Part shown: in pieces, positions 1 through 8,072 of the stretch
Layout: every line of letters starts with the position of its first letter
Numbering within the stretch: position 1 is the first letter of the stretch
Assembly (NCBI GenBank): GCA_040544425.1
Contig: JBEONO010000002.1
Coordinates: forward strand, 282,109 to 346,108
Direction of reading: 5' to 3'
Origin: Solimicrobium sp040544425
Lineage (GTDB): Bacteria > Pseudomonadota > Gammaproteobacteria > Burkholderiales > Burkholderiaceae_D
DNA length: 64,000 bases
Notes under the pieces: model-generated
The model's input: the letters and a program-made list of their open reading frames with translations, nothing else
Told to the model about the DNA's origin: nothing
The model's database searches: none
Translations under genes and position numbers: made by a program

Positions 1-18
1 GATGCAATTTTGTTCATG
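1..18 (-). CDS. 5' end of a gene leaving the window (partial)
   Basis: On the minus strand an ATG at 16-18 is preceded by AGGAGACAGTC, a good Shine-Dalgarno at normal spacing, and opens a frame reading M-N-K-I-A to the window edge. Only five codons are visible, so the product cannot be named. The 237-nt AT-rich gap between it and the next gene is divergent and probably holds both promoters. Confidence 0.45.
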
Positions 19-255
19 ACTGTCTCCTGTAGTTTTTTGATGATTGTTTTTCTGCATTATATATTTAATGGGAAATACCTAGAAGAAACTTCACTGCCTG
101 TTTTCCGTCCGTTCAAAAACAATTGATTCATTTGCATAATAAATAGTAAATCTTGTTTTTATTAATATAGAATTAAATACCCTTAAAAAGGAACACAATT
201 TTCTCTTGCGACCGTGTTGGATTGGCTGCGCATTAACCCACTAATTTGCCCGAAC

Positions 256-612
256 ATGAAATCAGATCACACTCCATCACCACTCAAAACGGATATTGTC
301 TTATTGGACGACAACCAGCTTTTCGCCGACGCTTTCAAATTTCGTTTTTTCAATAAACAAATTGCGCACTATCTGGATCCACGCGAATTTCTGCTGGACA
401 GCAAGCACTACGCCAAGAGCACTGTCATCTGCATTGACAATGACTTTGGCACGGTGACATCAGTCACCGGCCTCGAGATCGCTGAGCAATTGCATCAATC
501 TGGCTTTAATCGTCTTTACCTGATTTCCGCTACTTATTTCAGTGAAGAGCAGTTACCCAAATACCTGATCTTCATTGAAAAAATCAACCTCGAGTTTTTC
601 AACGTCATGTGA
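256..612 (+). CDS. small receiver-like protein, function unknown
   Basis: Starting at the internal ATG at 256 gives 118 aa. The body reads like a degenerate CheY-type receiver: a hydrophobic strand followed by an acidic pair (IVLLDD) near residue 17, a second strand ending in CIDND that would hold the phosphorylatable Asp, then a GLEIAEQL helix and the strand LYLISAT. No output domain is attached, and the C-terminal Lys strand/helix is shortened. The frame is open to 214, but that start is a less likely TTG. It sits alone upstream of hpnD in the same direction. Whether it is phosphorylated is unknown; it could be a stand-alone or pseudo-receiver. Confidence 0.55.
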   Translation: MKSDHTPSPLKTDIVLLDDNQLFADAFKFRFFNKQIAHYLDPREFLLDSKHYAKSTVICIDNDFGTVTSVTGLEIAEQLHQSGFNRLYLISATYFSEEQLPKYLIFIEKINLEFFNVM

Positions 613-750
613 GCGGGCTTAAAACGACAAAACCACAACCCTGCGCCAAGACTCCCGTGCGGATCGTTAAATTTATCTTTGAGCAAATTGGCCAGTCGGC
701 TAGCATATAGCCTTTGTTTCAATCGATTGATTTATTCAAGCCAAGTCCGC

Positions 751-1584
751 ATGTCTCCAGACGAATATTGCCAACAAAAGGCCGCCCAAAGCGGATCAAG
801 CTTTTACTATAGTTTTCTGTTCCTGCCCAAGCCGCGCCGCATGGCGATTACGGCTTTGTACGCGTTTTGCAGGGAGGTCGATGATGCCGTCGATGAAACC
901 AGTGACGCTCAGGTAGCACAAACCAAATTAGCCTGGTGGCGCACCGAGACACAGGCCATGTTGGCCGGTCAACCTACGCACCCGGTGACCCGCGCGCTCG
1001 AACCGCATATGTCGACCTACAATCTGAATCCGCAACATCTGTTCGCGATCATCGATGGCATGGAAATGGATTTGACTCAAACCCGCTACCTCGACTACAT
1101 CGGACTGCAAAAATATTGCTGGCATGTCGCCAGTGTGGTCGGCATTTTATCGGCCAGCATCTTTGGCGTTACCGATCCGAAGACTTTGCAATTTGCGGAA
1201 AAACTCGGTCTGGCATTTCAACTGACCAATATCATTCGCGACGTTGGCGATGACGCGCGCAAAGGCCGGATCTACCTGCCGATCAACGAAATGCAGCAAT
1301 ATGGTGTGACGGCTGCCGACATTCTCAATGCCAAACACAGCGATAAATTTGTCGCCTTGATGCAGTTTCAGTACGATCGCGCGCAGACCTGTTATGAAGA
1401 AGCTTTTGCGCTCCTGCCCAAAGCCGACCGCCGCGCCCAGCGCACCGGCTTGATCATGGCGGCGATTTATCGCACCCTGCTGGTGGAAATCAAGGCTGAC
1501 GGCTTTAAAGTGTTGAATCAACGCACCTCGCTCACGCCACTGCGCAAATTCTGGCTTGCCTGGATCACTTACGTGCGAGGTTGA
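751..1584 (+). CDS. hpnD: presqualene diphosphate synthase HpnD (squalene/phytoene synthase family)
   Basis: Predicted to condense two farnesyl diphosphates to presqualene diphosphate, the first step of the bacterial HpnCDE squalene route. Both Asp-rich motifs of the trans-isoprenyl head-to-head synthases are present: REVDDAVDE at residues 41-49 and NIIRDVGDDARKGR in the second half. The length of 277 aa from ATG 751 is typical. The frame is open further upstream to 679, but homologous sequence begins at MSPDEYC. hpnE follows two bases after the stop, so the two are co-transcribed. No hpnC is visible next to it. A phytoene synthase is the alternative; the hpnE partner favours squalene. Confidence 0.85.
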   Translation: MSPDEYCQQKAAQSGSSFYYSFLFLPKPRRMAITALYAFCREVDDAVDETSDAQVAQTKLAWWRTETQAMLAGQPTHPVTRALEPHMSTYNLNPQHLFAIIDGMEMDLTQTRYLDYIGLQKYCWHVASVVGILSASIFGVTDPKTLQFAEKLGLAFQLTNIIRDVGDDARKGRIYLPINEMQQYGVTAADILNAKHSDKFVALMQFQYDRAQTCYEEAFALLPKADRRAQRTGLIMAAIYRTLLVEIKADGFKVLNQRTSLTPLRKFWLAWITYVRG

Positions 1585-1586
1585 CG

Positions 1587-2897
1587 ATGAAACTAGCCGT
1601 GGTCGGAGCAGGATGGGCGGGCTGCAGTGCGGCAGTTGAGCTGGCCAAAAACGGACACGAAGTTCACGTATTTGAAGCATCACGCACCTTGGGCGGACGC
1701 GCCCGGCAGGTGATCATTAACGATCTGGTGCTGGACAATGGCCAGCATATTTTGCTGGGCGCCTATCGTGCCACACTGGCGTTGCTGAAAACGCTGGGCC
1801 AGCAACACAGATTACTGCGCCTGCCACTGCAGATGTGTTATCCGCCGAATTCAAACGGGATGTCACTGATCGCCCCTAAATTACCTGCGCCCTGGCACAT
1901 GCTGGTCGGTCTGATCAGAGCGACCGGATTAAGCGGCGCCGATAAAATGTCCCTGGCACGATTTTCCACTGCAGCGCGCTGGATGGACTGGCAATTGAAT
2001 AACGACTGCACTGTCGCCGAATTACTGGAACGCTTCGACCAAACCGCCAATCTCACGCGTCTGATGTGGCAGCCCTTATGTATTGCAGCACTCAACACCC
2101 CGATTGAGCGCGCTTCCGCACAAATTTTCTTGAACGTACTCAAAGACAGTCTGGCCTCAAACCGGTCTGCTTCGGACATGTTGATCCCACAGTGCGACCT
2201 TGGAACGCTGGTACCTGGTGCCGCGGCCGGGTTTATAGAAGCGCATGGAGGAAGCGTACATCCTGGCTGCGCGGTGCGTGCGCTCGGGCAGCAGCAAGAA
2301 AAATGGCTGCTGCGCTTTGCGCAGTCTGAACAAGTATTTGACGGCGTGGTCATCGCAACACCTGCGCAGGCTGCGCGCAATTTATTGGCCCCGCTTGATT
2401 TGGCTGAACATATTCCCGAGTACGACTACGAACCGATCACCACCTGTTATTTAAAGTACCCGGGCGATGTCCGACTGGAACGCCCACTGCTGGCGTTAGT
2501 AGAAAGGCCTGATCAATCTGCCTGGGGGCAATTTGTATTTGATCGTGGTCAGCTGGATGGGCACGCCGGATTGCTCGCCGTAGTGGTCAGCGCCTCGCAA
2601 GCGGCGATCGAACAGGGTCACACGGAACTGGCTATGAATTGCGCCAGACAACTGGCGGCGGATTTGAACCGGCCAGAACTCGGCACACCGCAATGGAATC
2701 AGGTCATCACAGAAAAACGCGCCACGTTTGCCTGTGTGCCGAATGTTCGGCGGCCATCCAATCAATTGCCTTTGCCAAATATGGTACTGGCGGGAGACTA
2801 CACCGCAAGCCGCTATCCGGCGACTCTGGAAGCGGCAGTACAAAGTGGCGGGATTGCCGCCGCTTTATTACACAAGTCCTTGATCAGATCCACTTAA
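1587..2897 (+). CDS. hpnE: hydroxysqualene dehydroxylase HpnE
   Basis: An FAD-dependent amine-oxidase-fold protein of 436 aa. The N-terminus carries the dinucleotide-binding motif GAGWAGCSAA (about residues 7-16) followed by an acidic residue closing the Rossmann strand and a GGRA motif; the C-terminal flavin motif is LAGDYTASRYPATLEAAVQSG. In the HpnCDE pathway this enzyme reduces hydroxysqualene to squalene, feeding hopanoid synthesis. The ATG at 1587 is chosen over the in-frame TTG at 1581, which would overlap the hpnD stop. Spacing to hpnD is 2 nt, indicating translational coupling. A carotenoid-type desaturase is the less likely alternative. Confidence 0.85.
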   Translation: MKLAVVGAGWAGCSAAVELAKNGHEVHVFEASRTLGGRARQVIINDLVLDNGQHILLGAYRATLALLKTLGQQHRLLRLPLQMCYPPNSNGMSLIAPKLPAPWHMLVGLIRATGLSGADKMSLARFSTAARWMDWQLNNDCTVAELLERFDQTANLTRLMWQPLCIAALNTPIERASAQIFLNVLKDSLASNRSASDMLIPQCDLGTLVPGAAAGFIEAHGGSVHPGCAVRALGQQQEKWLLRFAQSEQVFDGVVIATPAQAARNLLAPLDLAEHIPEYDYEPITTCYLKYPGDVRLERPLLALVERPDQSAWGQFVFDRGQLDGHAGLLAVVVSASQAAIEQGHTELAMNCARQLAADLNRPELGTPQWNQVITEKRATFACVPNVRRPSNQLPLPNMVLAGDYTASRYPATLEAAVQSGGIAAALLHKSLIRST

Positions 2898-3031
2898 ACT
2901 GATTGGCACAATCTTGATAATGGTGAATCCCGGGGAAGCTCTCCCTAGGGGTTATCGTCAATTTTCATCTGCTACTCACCCGATATAGTTCCGGCTTCGC
3001 CAATTTTTATTGAACTCATCGGGATTTCACT

Positions 3032-4120
3032 ATGCACGCACTCAAATCGTTTATTACGTCGCAATTCACCGCCCCCAAAACACCTCAACTGACGCAGCAG
3101 CAGGAAAAGCCCAAATACCCGCTTGCGCTCACGCCATTTGTGATATCAGGCGGATCATGTTTTTCTTCCTCCAACTATTTTAATGAAGAAACAACAGAAC
3201 AAACAACCAGAGATGTACTTCTCGCCCTGCAAGACCCCAGTGCCCCGGATACGACCACAAGGCTGCTCGACAATATGTTTGCCGCCAGTCAGATACGTGA
3301 GCTAAACGAATTTATTCGACTTCGTGACATTGAGGTGCGCGCCATTGGCGATAAAGTGATTGAAAACCTGAAAGCCAAAGGTATTACGCTGACCTTAGCC
3401 GGTGATGGAAAGATCAAAACAATCACCATGACTGCAGGTTCGATGATCACTGCTGTCCCGGTTGACCACCTGCGCGCGGCAATCAATCAGGCAACGCCAT
3501 TGCCTTCAGACGTTTCAAGAATTATCGCTGACTACAGTGACGACCGGCAGCTGAGAATCACGGCGCAAAATATTCGTGATTATGGTGGCATCCTTGGTGC
3601 CCAAAAAACCAAAGAACAGTGGGAAGCGATATTTGTTGCAACAAGTAATCAAGAGAAAGTGCATGCACTTAGCACTTATTTTTCAAATCGCCTTGAAGCC
3701 GGTCACCTGGAATTACAAAATTTGAATCTAACGGTACTCAATTTAGCTGGAATACAGATTAGCCAGGTTGACTTTATTAACGTTGATTTTTCAAAAGTGG
3801 ATTTCACTGGCGCGCGATTTATTGACGTAAACTTTATCAACTCTCCGATCCGCTCAACAACAAATCTGACAGGAGCAAAAATTTCCAGGGTCACTTTTAT
3901 CGATAGTCCAATAGAATCCGGGACTGTTGCGGCCAGAATAATCGTCAGGAATTCAACTTTCAAGAACAGTCCGATCCGGCAGAGTGTAGATTTAGACGGA
4001 GCAATTTTTGAAAATGTAACGCTCAAAAACAGTAAAATCGAAGCACCCTGCCCGACGCCAACCAAACCAAAGTTTACCGGCATGAAGGGTGACACCGCCT
4101 CCCTGCCCTTACCCAAGTAA
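3032..4120 (+). CDS. pentapeptide-repeat protein with novel N-terminal region
   Basis: A 362-aa protein without signal peptide. Residues about 225-345 form a pentapeptide-repeat-like solenoid with the period-five A/F pattern (for example LTVLNLAG, VDFINVDFSKVDF, TGARFIDVNF), interrupted by longer turns containing NSPIR and DSPIE. The N-terminal 220 residues are not recognised. They hold a segment LPSDVSRIIADY (about residue 157) that resembles the opening of an F-box helix, but this similarity is weak. The Gln/Pro/Thr-rich first 40 residues look disordered. It is a single gene facing the convergent pat gene. It could be a secreted or injected effector or a cytoplasmic scaffold; no function can be assigned. 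Confidence 0.6.
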   Translation: MHALKSFITSQFTAPKTPQLTQQQEKPKYPLALTPFVISGGSCFSSSNYFNEETTEQTTRDVLLALQDPSAPDTTTRLLDNMFAASQIRELNEFIRLRDIEVRAIGDKVIENLKAKGITLTLAGDGKIKTITMTAGSMITAVPVDHLRAAINQATPLPSDVSRIIADYSDDRQLRITAQNIRDYGGILGAQKTKEQWEAIFVATSNQEKVHALSTYFSNRLEAGHLELQNLNLTVLNLAGIQISQVDFINVDFSKVDFTGARFIDVNFINSPIRSTTNLTGAKISRVTFIDSPIESGTVAARIIVRNSTFKNSPIRQSVDLDGAIFENVTLKNSKIEAPCPTPTKPKFTGMKGDTASLPLPK

Positions 4121-4202
4121 GTTACTGCAGTCACCCAATGATCTATCGATCAACTATCAGATGGCGGCATTCGTATTTGCGGCAAACGCCAACGTTACCC
4201 GC

Positions 4203-6881
4203 CTAAAGCATCCGCACGCACAAACGAAAGTCCGGATCTTCTTCGTAAGGCTTAACCTGAAAATCCAGGCTCTTCATCAACTTCAGCATCGCGGTATTTT
4301 TAGTCAGCACCAGGCCTTCAATTGAACCCAGTCCCTTGCTGCGCGCGACATCGATAATTGCCAGCATCAAGCGCGTGCCCAGGCCCTGACCGCTGAATTC
4401 ATCGGCAACCAGCAGTGAGAACTCGCAGGTACTTTTATCCGGATTGGTCACATAGCGCGACACGCCGATGATTCTCTCGGTTTCGGTAAATCCGCCAAGA
4501 GGATCAGGCGTGCGCTCAGGGAAGACGGCGACCATTGCCATCTCGCGGTCATAGTCGATCAACGTGAAGCGCGCCAGCATGCGTTCCGGTAATTCACGCA
4601 TCCAGGATACAAAACGGAAATAACGACTTTCCTGCGACAGACCGCGCACCAGTGTCTGCAACATCTGCGCGTCATGCGGATGCAGGGGGCGAATTTTGTA
4701 CAGACTGCCATTGCGCATCGGCCATTCTGATTCGCGGTCTGATGGATAAGGCAGGATCGCCAGATGCTGATAATTGAGCGAGCCGACCGGAGCCGGTTCA
4801 ACCACAATCCGCGCGTCCACCACCAGCGCACCGGTGGCGTCGATAATCACCGGATTAATATCCATCTCGTGCAGCTGCGGCAAGGCGCAGACCATCTCCG
4901 ATACCCGCAACAGGATCCGCTCGAGCGCTTCGCGATCAGCAGGCGGAGCACCGCGCCAGGCTCCCAGTGTTTCAGACGAGCGCACCCGATCAACCAGTTG
5001 ATGCGCGAGGAACTGGTTTAATGGTGGCAGTTCAATCGCCCGGTCGGCAATCAGTTCGATCATCGTGCCGCCCGCGCCGAACACAATCGCCGGGCCAAAC
5101 TGTTGATCGGTTTTGACGCCGATATACAGCTCACGTCCATCAGGCTTGCCGGACATGTTCTGCACCGTCACGCCATTGATTTTGGCATCAGGCCGCAAGC
5201 GGCCCACCTTGGCGGTCAGATCGAGCCAGGCATCGCGCACACCTGCGGCATTCTGAATATTCAGCGCCACACCACCCACCTCAGATTTATGGACGATGTC
5301 AGCAGAATCGACTTTCAGCGCGACCGGATAGCCGAGCTGGTTCGCCACTAAAATCGCTTCGCTGGCAGATCGCGTCAAAATTGTGCGGGTAACCGGAATA
5401 TGAAATGACGAGAGCAGCGCCTTCGATTCCATTTCAGTCAGAACATTGCGCCGCTCAGCCAGAATCGTTTCAATCAAAATTCTTGCGCCCTCAATATCTG
5501 GCTTGGCCAACTCTGACAGCGAGGACGGTACCTGCCGCAGCAACTGCTGATTCTGATGAAAGGTCGCGATATTGTTAAATGCGTCAACTGCGGCTTCAGG
5601 TGTGCGAAAGGTCGGGATCGCGGCATTCTTTAAAATTCTTCGTCCGCCTTCAACCAACTCGTCCCCCATCCAGCAGGTAATCAGGGGCTTGCCAATATTC
5701 GGTTGAAAGTCGGCCACCACCTGCGAGATCGCAGCAATATCCAGTCCGGGTCGGGGCGACAACAGCACCAGAATTCCGTCGATGTCGCGACTCTGCAGAC
5801 TGGCCGCAATCGCCTCACGATACTGTGTTGCGCTGGCACTTTCATCCAGGTCGATCATGTCTTCGATGCTGGCCTGGGCAGACAGCTTTGGTCGCAGGCT
5901 GGCAGCGTCGGCCTGCGACAGTTTGCCGACCTCGAGCTGCAATTCCGCCACCCAGTCCGCTGCCATGACCGCCGGTCCGCCACCGTTGGAAATAATCGCC
6001 AGGCGTTTGCCTACCGGAAGATAGCGCGAGGACAGACATTTCACCGCTGAGAAAAGTTGTACAAAGGTGCGCACCCGCACCGCACCTGCGCGTTTCAATG
6101 CGGCGTCGATAACATCATCACTGCCGATCATAGCGCCGGTATGAGTCTGCGCCGCCTTTGAGCCGACCAGACTGTGCCCGGCCTTCAGCACGATCACCGG
6201 CTTGGCGCCCGCTGCGGCACGCAAGGCGCTCATGAAGCGGCGCGCATCGCGGATACCCTCAAGATAAACCGCGATACTGTGGGTCGCGCTGTCTTCGGCT
6301 AAAAAATCCAGCACCTGGGCCACACCAACTGCGGTATGCGCGCCGAGCGAGACGACCGCAGAAAATCCTACACCATTGGTGCTGGCCCAATCGAGCACCG
6401 AGCTGGTCACCGCGGCCGACTGCGAGACCAGGGCAGTTGCACCGGGTTGCGCCAGGCTGCCCAGCACGCTGGCATTGAGATGTTGTAACGGCCGCTGAAA
6501 TCCCATGCAGTTTGGTCCCAGCAAATACATGCCATAGCTGCGCGCAATCACTTCCAGTTCACTTGCCAATGCCGCATCCACATTCCCTGAAATAATCAGC
6601 GCGGAATGACAGTGAATGCTGCCGGCCACTTTCAGTGCTGCGACCAGTTGGTCATCAGGCAGACAGATAATTGCCAGGTCAACCCGTGAGCGCGCCAGAT
6701 CGCCCAGCGTACCGCTGGTTTTGACGTCCAGATAGGTCAGCGGGCCAGTGAATCCGCCGCTCTTGAAATTTTCCACGACCAATTGCGCCTGACTGGTGGC
6801 CGGTTCAGACTCGGCAGTACAACCGGCAAATACGACGATTGATTTGGGTGAGAAGAGCGGGCTTAGATAATGCTTGTCCAT
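4203..6881 (-). CDS. Pat/PatZ-type protein lysine acetyltransferase (acyl-CoA synthetase-like + GNAT)
   Basis: An 892-aa fusion. Residues about 1-130 form a CoA-binding Rossmann domain like ADP-forming acetyl-CoA synthetases, about 150-460 the succinyl-CoA-ligase-like domains (SQSAAVTSSVLDWA), about 480-700 an ATP-grasp domain (GYPVALKVDSADIVHKSEVGGV), and about 730-890 a GNAT acetyltransferase with the acetyl-CoA loop QGLGTRLM. This is the architecture of PatZ/YfiQ, in which the synthetase part acts as a regulatory sensor and the GNAT domain acetylates lysines of targets such as acetyl-CoA synthetase. It lies 31 nt downstream of a deacetylase-family gene on the same strand, suggesting a write/erase pair. 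Target identity is inferred from the family. Confidence 0.88.
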   Translation of the reverse strand: MDKHYLSPLFSPKSIVVFAGCTAESEPATSQAQLVVENFKSGGFTGPLTYLDVKTSGTLGDLARSRVDLAIICLPDDQLVAALKVAGSIHCHSALIISGNVDAALASELEVIARSYGMYLLGPNCMGFQRPLQHLNASVLGSLAQPGATALVSQSAAVTSSVLDWASTNGVGFSAVVSLGAHTAVGVAQVLDFLAEDSATHSIAVYLEGIRDARRFMSALRAAAGAKPVIVLKAGHSLVGSKAAQTHTGAMIGSDDVIDAALKRAGAVRVRTFVQLFSAVKCLSSRYLPVGKRLAIISNGGGPAVMAADWVAELQLEVGKLSQADAASLRPKLSAQASIEDMIDLDESASATQYREAIAASLQSRDIDGILVLLSPRPGLDIAAISQVVADFQPNIGKPLITCWMGDELVEGGRRILKNAAIPTFRTPEAAVDAFNNIATFHQNQQLLRQVPSSLSELAKPDIEGARILIETILAERRNVLTEMESKALLSSFHIPVTRTILTRSASEAILVANQLGYPVALKVDSADIVHKSEVGGVALNIQNAAGVRDAWLDLTAKVGRLRPDAKINGVTVQNMSGKPDGRELYIGVKTDQQFGPAIVFGAGGTMIELIADRAIELPPLNQFLAHQLVDRVRSSETLGAWRGAPPADREALERILLRVSEMVCALPQLHEMDINPVIIDATGALVVDARIVVEPAPVGSLNYQHLAILPYPSDRESEWPMRNGSLYKIRPLHPHDAQMLQTLVRGLSQESRYFRFVSWMRELPERMLARFTLIDYDREMAMVAVFPERTPDPLGGFTETERIIGVSRYVTNPDKSTCEFSLLVADEFSGQGLGTRLMLAIIDVARSKGLGSIEGLVLTKNTAMLKLMKSLDFQVKPYEEDPDFRLCVRML

Positions 6882-6912
6882 ACTTGGATTCCAGTTCTTG
6901 GTGAGTCAGGAT

Positions 6913-7839
6913 TTAATTTGCGCCAATCAGTACTTTGACGTGGGCAGCCACGCTGCGTCCGAGTGGCGACATCACGTAACCACCTTCCAAGCAAGAAACG
7001 ATCCGTCCCTGCGCATAACGCTCTGCGATACCGACAACCTGTTGTGTGACCCATTCATAGTCGGACTCGACCAGACCGAGGTTGCCCATATCGTCTTCCC
7101 GGTGGCCGTCAAATCCGGCTGAGATAAAAATCATTTCGGGCTGAAATTCTTGCAAAGCAGGCATCCAGCTGTTTTCTACCGCGGCCCTGAATCCCTTGCC
7201 ACCAACCCGCGCCGGCAAACCAATATTCACCATATTCGGACCCATGGCTTGAGTGCCGGAAAACGGGTAAATGTTTGTTTCGAAGGTTGAGCACATCAAC
7301 ACGCGCGGCTCGTCATACAGCGATTCTTCACTGCCGTCGCCGTGATGGACATCGAAATCAATCAGGGCAATGCGTTTGAGTCCATAAAGTTCCAGCGCAT
7401 GGCGTATGCCGACCACGACATTATTGAACAGACAGAATCCACTTGCCTCAGCGCGCTTGGCATGGTGACCGGGTGGTCGGACATTGCAAAACGCCACCGA
7501 CGCCTTGCCGGTTAACACCAGATCGGTTGCGAGCACTGCCGCACCCGCCGCGCGCAAGGCTGCCTGATAGCTGTGCGGATTCATCAGGGTATCAGCGTCG
7601 AGGTGCGTGTAGCCCTCCTTGGGAACCAGCGCGGCCAGGCGATGGATGTAGTCCAGATCATGCACGCGGCAAAGCTGTTGCTCGGTGGCCAGCGGTGCGT
7701 CATAGCATTGCATAAAGTTGAGCAGCCCGGTCACCAGCAACTGGTCGCGCACTGCACCAAGACGTGCCGGGCATTCAGGATGATGGGCACCCATTTCATG
7801 CAACAGACAGTCATCGTGGGAAATATAAGCCGCCAGCAT
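6913..7839 (-). CDS. histone deacetylase family protein (AcuC/HdaH-like)
   Basis: A 308-aa zinc-dependent class I/II HDAC-fold protein. All catalytic landmarks are visible: the His pair in RPPGHHA (residues 125-126), the DFDVHHGDG zinc/charge-relay motif (161-169), SAGFDGHREDDMG for the last zinc Asp (about 241-253), and EGGY with the transition-state Tyr near the C-terminus. Bacterial members remove acetyl groups from acetyl-lysine proteins, as AcuC does for Acs, or from acetylpolyamines; substrate cannot be told from sequence. It is the first gene of an apparent two-gene operon with the Pat-type acetyltransferase, favouring protein deacetylation. Confidence 0.88.
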   Translation of the reverse strand: MLAAYISHDDCLLHEMGAHHPECPARLGAVRDQLLVTGLLNFMQCYDAPLATEQQLCRVHDLDYIHRLAALVPKEGYTHLDADTLMNPHSYQAALRAAGAAVLATDLVLTGKASVAFCNVRPPGHHAKRAEASGFCLFNNVVVGIRHALELYGLKRIALIDFDVHHGDGSEESLYDEPRVLMCSTFETNIYPFSGTQAMGPNMVNIGLPARVGGKGFRAAVENSWMPALQEFQPEMIFISAGFDGHREDDMGNLGLVESDYEWVTQQVVGIAERYAQGRIVSCLEGGYVMSPLGRSVAAHVKVLIGAN

Positions 7840-7987
7840 GGGAATCCTTTAACAAAATGGTTGAGTCTTGGCACTTGAATATACCTTAGAACATGGGTTT
7901 GATTTAATCAATCAGCCCGATCATTGAACAAAATCAAACAGCGTCATGGTGGGGCTGACGAAAATCAATCCAATTGTTTGAGCACAC

Positions 7988-8023
7988 TTATTATCAAACT
8001 CATTATCAAACTCATTATCAAAC
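7988..8023. repeat. three 12-bp direct repeats
   Basis: Three head-to-tail copies of a 12-mer: TTATTATCAAAC, then TCATTATCAAAC twice. It lies in the 233-nt gap between the mscS-family gene and the HDAC gene, upstream of the latter. It could be an iterated regulator-binding site or simple slippage expansion. The rest of the gap shows no feature. Confidence 0.8.
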
Positions 8024-8072
8024 ATTCACGCGATTGAGCGGGCACCCAAAACACTCGCTTTTTTTGCCCCAG

